A stretch of 64,000 nt of DNA from Algoriphagus halophilus (GCF_900129785.1 NZ_FSRC01000001.1:62001-126000), one strand, 5' to 3'; counted from the stretch's first letter, positions 26,554 through 35,885 are shown. Numbers and translations are program-made. The notes: generated by a model from the sequence alone, not told the origin.

Positions 26554-26951
26554 TGGAGCTGGCGAGATTCGAACTCGCGTCCAGATAAGGAAACACCGTA
26601 CCGTCTACATGCTTAGTCACCTGTTAGGTTTTCGACCGAAATATGCTGGATGACACACCTTGTTCCGGCTTAGCTATTGATCTTAGACTTGCTTAATAGC
26701 ATCACAAGCCGCAACCCGGTCAAGTCGACACCTCAAATCCGTCCGGACCAGATAACGGACGGTGAGATGTGGCTGGGGAATTACTCTAGTAACTCAACCC
26801 TTTAAGCGATCTATCCTAAGAGGGTAGATTAGGCAGCCATGGCGTAAGAATTTTCGCCAATTATAGTTCGTATGAATCTTTCAAGGCCGTACATACTCCA
26901 GCCTGCATGCGAGCCCGATCTTTACACTTACTGTCAATACCGGTCAGCCCC
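26554..26951 (-). ncRNA. ssrA: transfer-messenger RNA (tmRNA)
   Basis: Ribosome-rescue RNA of about 398 nt. The 5' end GGGGCTG (26951-26945) pairs with the 3' acceptor CAGCTCC followed by the discriminator A, with the same single G-U as in other tmRNAs. The T-arm GACGCGAGTTCGAATCTCGC sits next to the acceptor, and the conserved GACTAAGCATGTAGAC-type segment is present near the 3' part. The tag ORF at 26829-26858 (minus) encodes Gly-Glu-Asn-Ser-Tyr-Ala-Met-Ala-Ala then TAA, close to known Bacteroidota tags. CCA is not fully encoded (CCACAT follows), so it is probably added after transcription. Confidence 0.95.
26829..26858 (-). other. tmRNA proteolysis-tag reading frame (GENSYAMAA)
   Basis: Ten codons in the tmRNA, ending in TAA, give GENSYAMAA. 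The Ala-Ala end is the expected degron for ClpXP-type proteases. The Ser at position 4 and Met at position 7 differ from the common GENNYALAA form. Confidence 0.85.
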
Positions 26952-26966
26952 ATTTGATAAGGATGA

Positions 26967-26974
26967 CAAAAGTA
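26967..26974 (-). promoter_or_regulatory. -7 element of tmRNA promoter
   Basis: TACTTTTG on the minus strand matches TAnnTTTG, with its last base 16 bp upstream of the mature 5' end, which leaves a short leader for RNase P removal. The -33 half is imperfect. Confidence 0.6.
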
Positions 26975-27133
26975 ATAGATTTTTGGTTCCAAGAGTATAT
27001 AGTTTTTTGTTTCTCCTCCTCCAATTGGGCTTTTTTAAAATTCTTGAATTGGAAATCAACATTTTATCAGAAATTGTCGCAGATCACATACATTTAGGCT
27101 TCCCGAATATGGAGTTTTTTATATCTTGCGGTG

Positions 27134-28851
27134 ATGGAAAACTTCGTCGTTTCGGCAAGAAAATACAGACCAGCAGATTTCAAGAGTGTGGTTGGGCAGC
27201 AGCACATTACCACGACTCTTCAAAATGCGATTAAAAACAATCACTTAGCTCAGGCTTTCCTATTTTGTGGACCTCGTGGTGTAGGTAAAACTACCTGTGC
27301 CCGGATTTTGGCAAAAACCATTAACTGCGAAAATCGGCAAGCAGATCAGGAAGCATGCGGTGAATGTGAATCCTGTGTTTCTTTCAAAAACAACAGTTCT
27401 TTTAATATCTATGAGCTGGATGCGGCATCCAATAACTCGGTAGATGATATTAGAAACCTGGTGGACCAAGTGCGCTATGCGCCTCAAAAAGGTCAATACA
27501 AGGTATATATTATTGATGAGGTTCATATGCTTTCCAATCAGGCCTTCAATGCCTTTCTGAAGACCTTGGAAGAGCCTCCGAAATATGCGATTTTCATTCT
27601 TGCTACCACAGAGAAGCATAAGATCATCCCGACGATACTTTCCCGGTGCCAGATTTTTGATTTCAACAGAATTCAGATCAAACATATTGCTGAGCATCTA
27701 AAATACATTGCAGAGAAGGAACAGGTAGACTACGAAGAAGAAGCCTTGAGATTGATAGCCACCAAAGCGGATGGTGCGCTCCGTGATGCCTTATCTATTT
27801 TTGATTTGATCGTCACCTATTCTGCGGGCAAGAAAGTCACCTATCTGGAAACCATCGACAATCTTCATATCCTCGATTACGATTACTATTTCAAAGTAGT
27901 AGATGCCTTGATTGAGGAAGATTTATCAAAGGCATTGTTGATTTTTGATGAAATCCTGAAGAAAGGTTTTGATGGTCATAATTTCATTGTTGGTCTATGT
28001 GAGCACTTTAGAGATTTGTTGGTGGCAAAAGATCCCGCTACCGTTGAGTTAATCCAGGTTTCTGAAAGTGCAAAAGAAAGATACTTACAACAGACGGGAG
28101 CCACTTCCGTGTCCTTTTTGTTATCAGCTCTAAATATCGCCAACCAATGCGATATCAATTATAAGACCTCCAAAAATCAACGCCTCCATGTAGAACTGGC
28201 ATTGATGAAAATGGCCAAACTGCCCCAGGTCTTCAAATTGGCAACTCTGGCTGCCGAGGAATCAAAAAAAAAAGTCTGAGTAAATCAGAGTCTAAAGCAG
28301 CTCCTTCCGATTCAAATTCTACCCCAATAACTAAAGCTAAGTCTGTTCCTGTTCAGAGGACCATGTCTATTCCTACCAGCTTGTATCATACCAAAAAGAT
28401 TTTGGAGGAGAAAGCAAAGGATGAGGAAAAAAGAATTGAGCAGCGGAAAGCGGAGGCAAAAGTGGTTGAGCCTGTTAATACGCTTCAATTAACTCAAACC
28501 ATGTTAGATGAGGTAATGCCAAAGGTATTGGATCATTTTAGGGTGGAAGGGAAAGTATTGGAACATGCGATTTTGAACCAACCGATCAAGATGGAAGGAC
28601 ATGAAATTTGTCTGGAAGTCATGGGGCATGTTCAGGAAGAAATTGCGCAGAAAATGAAGCCGGAATTATTGACTTTAATCAGAGACTTGACTGGAGCGGG
28701 TAAACTGGCGATCAAATTAGTGGTAAAAGAGGAGCTGGAATCCGCTACCAATAAACTCTATACCAGTTCCGATAAGCTTCGATTCCTGAAGGAAAAGCAT
28801 GCGGCATTAGCCGAGTTTCAGAAAAGATTTGGTTTGGAAACAGACTACTAG
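27134..28851 (+). CDS. dnaX: DNA polymerase III subunit gamma/tau, with -1 frameshift at an A10 run
   Basis: Clamp-loader ATPase of the replisome. I start at ATG 27134 (a GTG directly precedes it). Domains: Walker A GPRGVGKT (46-53), zinc Cys65/75/78/81, Walker B IIDEVHM, sensor LATTEKHKI and collar domain III to about 370. Frame 0 stops at 28277-28279, two codons after ten A residues (28264-28273), giving a 381-residue gamma-like form. The -1 frame continues without a stop through a Ser/Lys/Pro linker into a conserved Bacteroidota DnaX C-terminus (LYTSSDKLRFLKEK, then KRFGLETDY) to 28851. That form is 572 residues, tau-like. Slippage at the A10 run is the natural explanation; a homopolymer read error is the alternative. 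It meets the DUF3078 gene tail to tail with a 4-bp overlap. Confidence 0.9.
28264..28273 (+). promoter_or_regulatory. A10 slippery site in dnaX
   Basis: Ten consecutive A residues in frame TCA AAA AAA AAA GTC TGA. A -1 slip gives the full-length product. A 5-bp stem TCTGA/TCAGA with loop GTAAA (28275-28289) follows after one base and could stimulate slippage, though it is closer than the usual ribosomal frameshift spacing. Transcriptional slippage is equally possible. Confidence 0.7.
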
Positions 28852-29840
28852 AAATCAAGGGATATCCCAAAATTTATCAAATTCTGGAGCTGAACTGCCT
28901 GTTTAGAACTGCCGTCATCTTGTTTGATAAACACCTCCTCATCGTAGATAATTCTGGTTTCCATCCTGGTGGAAATGTACTTGTTTACTTTCATCCGAAT
29001 GGTGGAGTTGAAATTCACGACCATGTTACCAAACCGTTCGTAATTCGAGAAAAGATTGAGATCTGCTTTCCAAGTGATATTTTCCATGAGCTGAATATCT
29101 GCCACGGAAGTTGCCAATGACATACCTGCTTCGGCACGTACATTTTCTCCCGGAACTACCCCAAAAGCCCCCGCACGACTCAATGAATCGTCCATCACAA
29201 TCGTAAAACGACCTGTAAATGGAGATAGAATGACTGACAATTTACTTTTATCTGAATAGGTCCTTCTGTAGTTCAAACCTGTAGAAGATTGAACATAGCC
29301 AGGAGAGAGTAAATCCGATATTTTCGTTCTTACATCTTGATCACTACCAGAGGGTCTTGAATATTTATAACCTGCCAGCAGTTGCGTTCGGGCATCCAAT
29401 TGGGTAGAGAGGTAAAATTTTTCCGAAAGCTCACGGCCATAATTACTGACGAAAATAAAGTTGTCATTACTTTTCCGCGTTCTAAAATCACGGTCATCTT
29501 GACGGTTCATTCCTAAGTTAATGGTGACTTGTGTGTCCCAAACTTTTTTATCCTTCTTATAATTCGCAAAAATGGAAATCCCTGAATTGAGTGCAAAAGA
29601 GCTTGCTCCACCTGCTGCCCAGTTACTTATTGTCACTTGTTGGATGTTCAAATTATAATTACCTCCGGTCTCCCAGAAAATTTCTTTTTTGGGTTCTTCT
29701 ACCAACAAGGAGTCGCCGAGCATTAATAAGGTGTCCCCATTGATCAGAACTGTATCAGGGATAATCAGACGATCTTGAGCCAATACCTGATGACTCATTC
29801 CAAACAAAAGAAATCCTATAAAAAGGAGGTAATTACGCAT
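28848..29840 (-). CDS. DUF3078 family outer-membrane protein
   Basis: A 330-residue exported protein with signal peptide cleaved after VLAQ. The FWETGGNYNLNIQQVTISNWAAGGASSF region is the DUF3078 signature; the remainder alternates beta strands (LNLGMNRQDD, FYLSTQLDARTQLLAGY) and ends in Phe, as outer-membrane beta-barrels do. Function is unknown, likely an outer-membrane barrel. It is 21 bp downstream of the LysM transglycosylase gene and is probably co-transcribed with it. Its stop overlaps the dnaX stop on the other strand. Confidence 0.82.
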   Translation of the reverse strand: MRNYLLFIGFLLFGMSHQVLAQDRLIIPDTVLINGDTLLMLGDSLLVEEPKKEIFWETGGNYNLNIQQVTISNWAAGGASSFALNSGISIFANYKKDKKVWDTQVTINLGMNRQDDRDFRTRKSNDNFIFVSNYGRELSEKFYLSTQLDARTQLLAGYKYSRPSGSDQDVRTKISDLLSPGYVQSSTGLNYRRTYSDKSKLSVILSPFTGRFTIVMDDSLSRAGAFGVVPGENVRAEAGMSLATSVADIQLMENITWKADLNLFSNYERFGNMVVNFNSTIRMKVNKYISTRMETRIIYDEEVFIKQDDGSSKQAVQLQNLINFGISLDF

Positions 29841-29861
29841 TCAAAAATGAAGATAATAGGA

Positions 29862-31445
29862 TCAGGGCGTGAAGATAACCAATTTCTGACCGATGCTAAT
29901 GATGTTTTGACTGCCAATGTTATTCCAGGATTTTAAGTCATTGACTGTAACCCCATATTTTTTACTGATCGCAAAAAGCGTATCACCTTTGCTTACCACA
30001 TGGGTAATCTTTCCCTGGGAACTTGAATTGGATGCGGTGGAGGTCCTTGCTTGCTGTGAAGGTCCAGTGGAACTTGAGCTGCTGGCAACTACCGCCTTCT
30101 GGGCTGGAGGAGCTTTCTTGATATTGACAACCCGGATATCCTCCCCACGTTTCCTGTGATCTTGAAGATTCAATACCATACCTACTTTCAGGTCAGAATC
30201 TTTTCTGATGCGGTTTTTGGATTTCAAAGAAGAAAGCTTGATTCCATACTTTTGAGAGATGCTCCAAAGTGTTTCTCCCGGCATCACTATATGGTGCTCA
30301 ACTTCAGCTTTGGATTTCTTTTTCTTGGTATAGTAGTATTCTCCCGCTTCAATTCTTTCTCCAGGATCAAGATCATTGAGTCTTCTAAATTTCTTCTCCC
30401 TGATACCAATCTTATCAGTGAAGTTACTCTGTGTAGTAGTCTGTGAGGCTTGAACTCCTTCGATATCATTGACGGTGATCTGGTCTGGCTGACTCGCCTT
30501 TGTCGTATTGCCGCTGATCCTTGGATAGGAGTTAGCCTGCTTATAAGCTGGTGAATTGGCAGACGAATTGTTACTGTTAGAACTGTTTTTGGATGGACTA
30601 CTTGTAATAATAGCAGGTTGTACGGGTAGTGTTCCATCCTGGATATAAACTAATCCATAGGTTCTATCGCCTGGGATTTTACCATTAGAGGTCCATTTAT
30701 TGTATTCTTTTAAATGTGACTCAGATACTCCATATTTTTTGGCCAAGGCAGCTAGGGTAGTTGGACCTTGAATAGGGACTTCTACCATTCTAGAATTGGA
30801 AGTGAGTACACCTAGTTGGTTTTCAAAGGCAATTTTATGGGCCAAGAACTTTTTGAAATACCAATGAGTATTCCTGTCTACATCTACCACACGCTTTCCA
30901 TTAAATCTTGTTCCAAAATAGGCTTTTGCACCACCTAGTCCCATTTGATAGGAAACCAAAGCACACATCCAATTGTCAAAAGTGTTGTTATGCTTTTTTA
31001 AATACAAAGCCGCACCACGGGTAGAGGAAACAATATTCTTTCGTTCATCGATCTGATTGTCCACGCGAAGAAATACTTCCTCTGCAGTACCCTGTTTGAA
31101 TTGCCAAAATCCAACAGCGTTGGAGGTAGAAACCGCATCGGCTATGAGGGAGCTTTCTTGGATTACCAGGTATTTTAAATCTTCAGGAACTTGATTGTCT
31201 CGGAGTATATCTTCGATAATCGGCATATATAAATTGACCCTTTCCCGCTTGATTTTGAAATATTCGGGATTTCGATATTGAGCATCTACATCCAGTTGAA
31301 TTTCCCTTCTCGCTTGTGGATTAATTCTTACAATTAAATCTGCAAACTCCAATTCAGCAGGTACTTGCGGAATCTGCGCAAGCAAAGAAAAGCTACTGAA
31401 GAGCGTGAGGATGAAAAGAAGGCTTGAAAATTTATTTTTACTCAT
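29862..31445 (-). CDS. membrane-bound lytic murein transglycosylase, SLT plus LysM repeats (MltD-like)
   Basis: A 527-residue exported peptidoglycan-cleaving enzyme. Signal peptide at 1-23. The SLT/GH23 domain spans about 65-215 with catalytic Glu97 in VIQESSL, then AVGFWQFKQGTA and SYQMGLGGAKAY. One degenerate LysM-like unit lies at about 225-270 and two clear LysM modules at about 385-430 (GETLWSISQKYGI) and 480-525 (GDTLFAISKKYGV), joined by Ser/Asn/Gln-rich linkers. LysM modules bind glycan chains. It heads a unit with the DUF3078 gene, both envelope proteins. Confidence 0.92.
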   Translation of the reverse strand: MSKNKFSSLLFILTLFSSFSLLAQIPQVPAELEFADLIVRINPQARREIQLDVDAQYRNPEYFKIKRERVNLYMPIIEDILRDNQVPEDLKYLVIQESSLIADAVSTSNAVGFWQFKQGTAEEVFLRVDNQIDERKNIVSSTRGAALYLKKHNNTFDNWMCALVSYQMGLGGAKAYFGTRFNGKRVVDVDRNTHWYFKKFLAHKIAFENQLGVLTSNSRMVEVPIQGPTTLAALAKKYGVSESHLKEYNKWTSNGKIPGDRTYGLVYIQDGTLPVQPAIITSSPSKNSSNSNNSSANSPAYKQANSYPRISGNTTKASQPDQITVNDIEGVQASQTTTQSNFTDKIGIREKKFRRLNDLDPGERIEAGEYYYTKKKKSKAEVEHHIVMPGETLWSISQKYGIKLSSLKSKNRIRKDSDLKVGMVLNLQDHRKRGEDIRVVNIKKAPPAQKAVVASSSSSTGPSQQARTSTASNSSSQGKITHVVSKGDTLFAISKKYGVTVNDLKSWNNIGSQNIISIGQKLVIFTP

Positions 31446-31510
31446 TCCAAAAAGGCTTTAATCTGGTGCTCAGCCTCTTTTTAGCAAAAATGATTCCCTT
31501 TTTGAATATG

Positions 31511-32155
31511 CTATAATTTTCTCGCCATCATAATGCCATCCCGTATTGGTAATAGCACATTTTCTACCCTTGGATCCTGGGTTATTTTGGCATTAAAGTC
31601 CAGAATTGCCTGGGTGTCTTTATCGATTTTCTTTCCCTCTTCAACCAATACTTTTCCAGACCAAAGTACATTGTCAGCCATGATGATCCCTCCTGTGTTC
31701 ATTTTCTCCAGAATCAGCTCGTAGTATTTTTCATTATTGATTTTATCGGCATCGATAAAAGCCATATCAATTGGTCCATCCACGTTTGGAAGCAGGTCCA
31801 AAGCATTGCCTAACCGGTAATCAATTTGATCTGCCAAGCCACTTTCCTCAAAAAAACCTCTGACCATGGTTTCCAATTCATCATTGATGTCCATGGTGAT
31901 CAATTTGCTGGATTTATTTAATCCTCTTGCAATACAAATGGCAGAATAACCGGTATAGGTCCCCACTTCCAAAGCAATTTTTGGATTGATCATTTTGGTA
32001 AATAGTTCCAGCATTTTCCCTTGAAGTTGACCGGAAAGCATTCTCGGTTTCAAGACTTTCAGCTGGGTCTCCCGTGTGATTTTTTGAAGCAATAAATCCT
32101 CTTCGCTGGTGTGATTTTCGCAATATTGTAATAAGTCATCGGAGATAAATTCCAT
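31511..32155 (-). CDS. SAM-dependent O-methyltransferase (COG4122)
   Basis: A 214-residue class I methyltransferase of the catechol/caffeoyl-CoA O-methyltransferase group. SAM-binding motif I is VGTYTGYSAICIARGL (about 62-77). The metal/substrate region is FIDADKINNEKYYELI, followed by GGIIMADNVLWSGKV. Substrate is unknown. Only 2 bp separate it from the M16 peptidase gene upstream, so the two are an operon. Confidence 0.9.
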   Translation of the reverse strand: MEFISDDLLQYCENHTSEEDLLLQKITRETQLKVLKPRMLSGQLQGKMLELFTKMINPKIALEVGTYTGYSAICIARGLNKSSKLITMDINDELETMVRGFFEESGLADQIDYRLGNALDLLPNVDGPIDMAFIDADKINNEKYYELILEKMNTGGIIMADNVLWSGKVLVEEGKKIDKDTQAILDFNAKITQDPRVENVLLPIRDGIMMARKL

Positions 32156-32157
32156 GA

Positions 32158-33387
32158 TTATTGGGGCTTATACGTTAGAAAACTCATGTTTTCAGGATTG
32201 AAAATCTCATTGGCAATCTCCTGAAGTTCATCAGCTGTCGTGTTCTTTATTTTTTCAAAGATACTTTCTAAAGGATCTACTTTATCATGATCTAGAAGGC
32301 TTTTTCCATATACCAGCATCAAACCTGCATAATTCTCTTCGGCCATTGCCATTTGCCCGATGGCTTGTTCTTTGGCCATTTGAAGCTGGATTTTCCCAAG
32401 TTTCTTCTTTTGAAGCGCCGCCATTTCTTTCATGACCAGACTTTGGGCTTTTTTCAAGGTTTTCTCTTCGGTACCGAAATACACTCCAAAAAAACCAGTA
32501 TCCGAAAAAGGAGAGTAGGTAGACTCGATGTTGTACACATAGCCATACCTTTCTCTTAGAGTCAAATTCAATCGGCTATTCATACTGGGCCCACCCAGAA
32601 TATTGTTAAGTAAAAACAACTTGTATCGATTGGGGTCATGTAAGGAATACGCGGGTCTTCCTATGGCACAAAGAGACTGAGAAATTTCACGCTCAATGAT
32701 TTTGGTTTTTGGCAGGTAGCTATGAAAGCCATTTCGCACATAGAGGCTTCGCTTTTCCTGGATTTCATTTAAAGGACCTTCTATGGATTTCAATACTTTG
32801 GAGAAGGGAATATTGCCAACTACCGAAAATATGATCTGATGGGTATCCAGTAGGGTAGAAATAAAATCGATGAAGTCCAAATGTGAAAAACTACCTACAG
32901 TCTCTTCATTTCCCAAAATATTTCTTCCAAGAGAGTGATTTTCAAACACCAATTCGTCCAGTTCATCTTGAATAGAATCCTCCGGAGAATCCCGATACAT
33001 GGCCATTTCCTCTAAAATGACCTGCCGTTCCTTTTCTATCTGTTTTTGAGGGAAGGTGCTGTTAAAAGTGATGTCATATAGCAAATCAGCTGCTTTGGAA
33101 TAATGCTCCTTCAAGGTAGAAGCATAGAAGCAAACTTTCTCTTTGGTGGTATAGGCATTTAACTCCCCACCCAGCGATTCCAGTCTATTGAGGATATGGA
33201 ATGTTTTTCTTTTCTTGGTTCCTTTGAAGGCCATGTGTTCCCAGAAGTGGGCTAGGCCTTCCTGCTCTTTCGTTTCATCTCTGCTGCCTATGTTCAATAT
33301 AAAGCCGCAATGTACCAACCGGGTATGTGTGACTTCCTGATGAACGATTCGGATTCCGTTCTTTAACTCCTTGATGTTTAAATCCAT
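32158..33387 (-). CDS. M16 family zinc peptidase (pitrilysin-like)
   Basis: A 409-residue inverted-zincin protease. Active-site HFWEH (His47, Glu50, His51) is followed by the third zinc ligand in VILEEM (Glu126/127) and the supporting YRDSPEDSIQDELDELVFENHSLG. The second half (about 225-409) is the inactive M16 domain with SRLNLTLRERYGYVYNIES. No signal peptide is seen, so it is probably cytoplasmic. It is transcribed with the methyltransferase gene and is divergent from pepP. Confidence 0.92.
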   Translation of the reverse strand: MDLNIKELKNGIRIVHQEVTHTRLVHCGFILNIGSRDETKEQEGLAHFWEHMAFKGTKKRKTFHILNRLESLGGELNAYTTKEKVCFYASTLKEHYSKAADLLYDITFNSTFPQKQIEKERQVILEEMAMYRDSPEDSIQDELDELVFENHSLGRNILGNEETVGSFSHLDFIDFISTLLDTHQIIFSVVGNIPFSKVLKSIEGPLNEIQEKRSLYVRNGFHSYLPKTKIIEREISQSLCAIGRPAYSLHDPNRYKLFLLNNILGGPSMNSRLNLTLRERYGYVYNIESTYSPFSDTGFFGVYFGTEEKTLKKAQSLVMKEMAALQKKKLGKIQLQMAKEQAIGQMAMAEENYAGLMLVYGKSLLDHDKVDPLESIFEKIKNTTADELQEIANEIFNPENMSFLTYKPQ

Positions 33388-33506
33388 TTTTGAATACCTT
33401 CTCGGTAAAATACAAAGAAAAGCATCAATTTGTTTCCCACCTTGTTTTCCTCTCCTTTTGAAGCAGATTTTAGTAACTTCGGCTTTGAAAAAATCAGAAA
33501 GGATTT

Positions 33507-34796
33507 ATGAAATATCAACCATTACCCCAGAGTTTATACATAAAAAATAGAGCCAAATTTGCAGCTAAACTGAAAAAGAACAGTGTAGCCATTTTCAATG
33601 CAAATGACATCATGCCTACCAATGCAGATGGGACGATGAAATTTCGTCAAAATAACGACCTATTTTATCTCTGCGGAATAGATCAGGAAGAAACGATTTT
33701 ATTATTGGCTCCTGATTGTCCCAATCCAGCCATGAGAGAGGTCTTGTTCCTTCGAGAAACCAGCGAGCTGATCGCTATTTGGGAAGGTCATAAGTATACC
33801 AAAGAAGAGGCTGAAGCGGCTTCTGGTATTCAAAATATCCAGTGGCTTTCCAGTTTTGATCAAATTTTCGGAACAGTTATGGCACTCTCCGATCAGGTGT
33901 ACTTGAATACCAATGAACATCTGAGAGCAGGTGTGGTGGTCGAAACCAGGGATGCCCGATTTATCAAGACCTGTAAGGCTCAATTTCCTTTGCATGAATA
34001 CGAGCGAGCTGCCCCTATTATGCATGAATTAAGAGGGGTGAAGGAGCAGGAGGAGATCGATCAGCTGCAGATTGCTTGTGATATCACCAACAAAGGATTC
34101 AGAAGGATATTGTCTTTTGTAAAACCTGGGGTGACTGAATATGAAATTGAGGCGGAGTACCTGCATGAATTCGTCAGAAATCGAAGCAAAGGTTTTGCAT
34201 ACGAACCGATCATTGCCTCAGGGGGTAGTGCCTGTGTGTTGCATTATTTGGAAAATAACAAAGAGTGTAAGGATGGTGAATTGATTTTAATGGATGTGGG
34301 AGCAGAGTATGGAAACTACAATGCAGACATGACGCGTACCATTCCAGTGAACGGAAGATTTACCAAGAGACAAAGAGCAGTATATGATGCGGTTTTAAGA
34401 GTGAAGAATCAAGCTTCCAGTATGCTTACCCCTGGCCAAAATATACAGGATTATCATAAGGAAGTGGGGTTGATCATGCAAAGCGAATTAATTGGATTGG
34501 GATTGATTGATCAGACGGATGTAAAAAACCAAGACCCAAATTGGCCAGCCTATAAAAAGTATTTTATGCATGGGACTTCCCATCATCTGGGATTAGATGT
34601 GCATGATGTAGGGACGATGCATGGACCGATCAAGCCAGGAATGGTCTTTACTGTGGAGCCAGGAATTTATATTCCTGCCGAGGGAATGGGAATTCGATTG
34701 GAGAACAATATTGTCGTCCAGGAGAATGGGTATCTTGACTTGATGGGAGATATTCCGATAGAGGCGGAGGAGATAGAGGAGTTGATGAACTCTTAA
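33507..34796 (+). CDS. pepP: Xaa-Pro aminopeptidase P
   Basis: M24B metallopeptidase that removes N-terminal residues before proline. The 429 residues comprise an N-terminal AMP-N domain (about 10-135) and a creatinase-fold catalytic domain (about 175-425). Metal ligands are Asp in LMDVGAEYG, Asp in NADMTRT, His in HGTSHHLGLDVHD, Glu in TVEPGIYI and Glu in RLENNIVV. The full set is present. It is monocistronic, divergent from the M16 peptidase and ended by a strong bidirectional hairpin. Confidence 0.94.
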   Translation: MKYQPLPQSLYIKNRAKFAAKLKKNSVAIFNANDIMPTNADGTMKFRQNNDLFYLCGIDQEETILLLAPDCPNPAMREVLFLRETSELIAIWEGHKYTKEEAEAASGIQNIQWLSSFDQIFGTVMALSDQVYLNTNEHLRAGVVVETRDARFIKTCKAQFPLHEYERAAPIMHELRGVKEQEEIDQLQIACDITNKGFRRILSFVKPGVTEYEIEAEYLHEFVRNRSKGFAYEPIIASGGSACVLHYLENNKECKDGELILMDVGAEYGNYNADMTRTIPVNGRFTKRQRAVYDAVLRVKNQASSMLTPGQNIQDYHKEVGLIMQSELIGLGLIDQTDVKNQDPNWPAYKKYFMHGTSHHLGLDVHDVGTMHGPIKPGMVFTVEPGIYIPAEGMGIRLENNIVVQENGYLDLMGDIPIEAEEIEELMNS

Positions 34797-34812
34797 GTTC
34801 AAACCGAGAAAT

Positions 34813-34851
34813 AAAAAATCCCCTTCAAAATTAATTGAAGGGGATTTTTTT
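34813..34851. terminator. bidirectional terminator between pepP and tsf
   Basis: Arms AAAAATCCCCTTCAA and TTGAAGGGGATTTTT pair perfectly around AATTAA, with A- and T-runs on both sides; it serves convergent pepP and tsf. Confidence 0.92.
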
Positions 34852-34872
34852 ATGATCTAGAATCGGGATGAA

Positions 34873-35703
34873 TTATCCGATAGAGATTCTCTTGAAGGCA
34901 GAAACTGTCAAACCTTTGCTTACGCTGTCAAGGTATTGAGCAATAGTTTTGCTGCTATCTTTAACGAATACTTGGCTCAACAAAGTATTTTCTTTGTAGA
35001 ACTTGTTCAATTTACCCATCGCAATTTTCTCAAGCATTTCTTCAGGCTTACCTTCAGCTCTAGCTTGCTCTTTACCAACTTCGATTTCTCTTTCTACAAC
35101 AGAAGCATCTACTCCGTCTTTATCCAAAGCAACTGGGTTCATTGCAGCAATCTGCATAGAAACGTCTTTTCCAGCTTCTTCAACATCAGCACCAGAAGTG
35201 TTAACCAATCCTACCAATACACCTAATTTACCGTTAGAGTGAATGTAAGGAACTACTGCTTCAGCAGTGATCACCTCGTAATTGGAGATTTCGATTTTCT
35301 CACCGATTTTACCAGTCATCTCAACGATTTTCTCAGCAACAGTGATGTTTTCGAAAGGCAATGCATGGATTTCTTCAATAGAAGAAGCTCCAGCTGCAAC
35401 AGCCATGTCAAGAAGTGTGTTAGCGAAAGCAACATACTCTTCGTTTTTGGCAACGAAGTCAGTTTCGCAAGTCAAAGAAAGCAAAGTTCCTTTAGTTCCG
35501 TCTTCGGATACGTTTGTTACAACTACACCTTCTTTAGTTTCACGATCAGCTCTAGAAGCTGATACTTTTTGACCTTTTTTTCTAAGGATGTCCACAGCTT
35601 TTTCAAAATCGCCTTCAGCTTCAGTCAAAGCTTTCTTGCAATCCATCATACCGGCACCGGTCATTTGTCTCAGTTTATTTACTTCTTGTGCAGTAATTGC
35701 CAT
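34873..35703 (-). CDS. tsf: elongation factor Ts
   Basis: Nucleotide-exchange factor for EF-Tu, 276 residues. The N-terminal UBA-like domain (VNKLRQMTGAGMMDCKKALTEA) and the TDFVAKN motif at about 80-86 are diagnostic, followed by the two EF-Ts dimerisation subdomains and the KFYKENTLLSQ C-terminal module. It is the last gene of the rplM-rpsI-rpsB-tsf cluster, separated from rpsB by a 182-bp gap with a strong hairpin. No separate promoter is obvious, so its expression may depend on terminator read-through. Confidence 0.97.
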   Translation of the reverse strand: MAITAQEVNKLRQMTGAGMMDCKKALTEAEGDFEKAVDILRKKGQKVSASRADRETKEGVVVTNVSEDGTKGTLLSLTCETDFVAKNEEYVAFANTLLDMAVAAGASSIEEIHALPFENITVAEKIVEMTGKIGEKIEISNYEVITAEAVVPYIHSNGKLGVLVGLVNTSGADVEEAGKDVSMQIAAMNPVALDKDGVDASVVEREIEVGKEQARAEGKPEEMLEKIAMGKLNKFYKENTLLSQVFVKDSSKTIAQYLDSVSKGLTVSAFKRISIG

Positions 35704-35823
35704 TGTATTATCGGTTTAAATAGTAAACAGAATATTTTTATTGGAGAACCTTTCCTTACAAGAAGGGCGAAGGTTGTATTATTAATGTTTGACGATTAGA
35801 TTGGCTCTAATAGTCTTTTAAAC

Positions 35824-35864
35824 AAAAAATTGAACATAGGCCGAAGCCACATGTTCAATTTTTT
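35824..35864 (-). terminator. hairpin between rpsB and tsf (attenuator/terminator)
   Basis: Fourteen-bp perfect arms (35824-35837 with 35851-35864) plus an inner GGC-CGAA-GCC hairpin, with a T-run on the minus strand. It should reduce transcription into tsf. Confidence 0.88.
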
Positions 35865-35885
35865 ATATTTCAAATCAAGTGTGGA

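Noticed and set aside
26388..26951. Integrative element using the tmRNA 3' end as attachment site
   Set aside because: No integrase gene and no second copy of the tmRNA 3' sequence was seen nearby; the DUF2235 gene is not enough evidence.
26872..27234. 120-residue plus-strand ORF
   Set aside because: It runs antisense through the 5' part of the tmRNA and into dnaX; its composition is not protein-like.
28363..28851. Separate gene for a 162-residue protein downstream of dnaX
   Set aside because: The frame is open from the A10 run and encodes the conserved C-terminus of DnaX, so it is the tau part of dnaX reached by a -1 shift.
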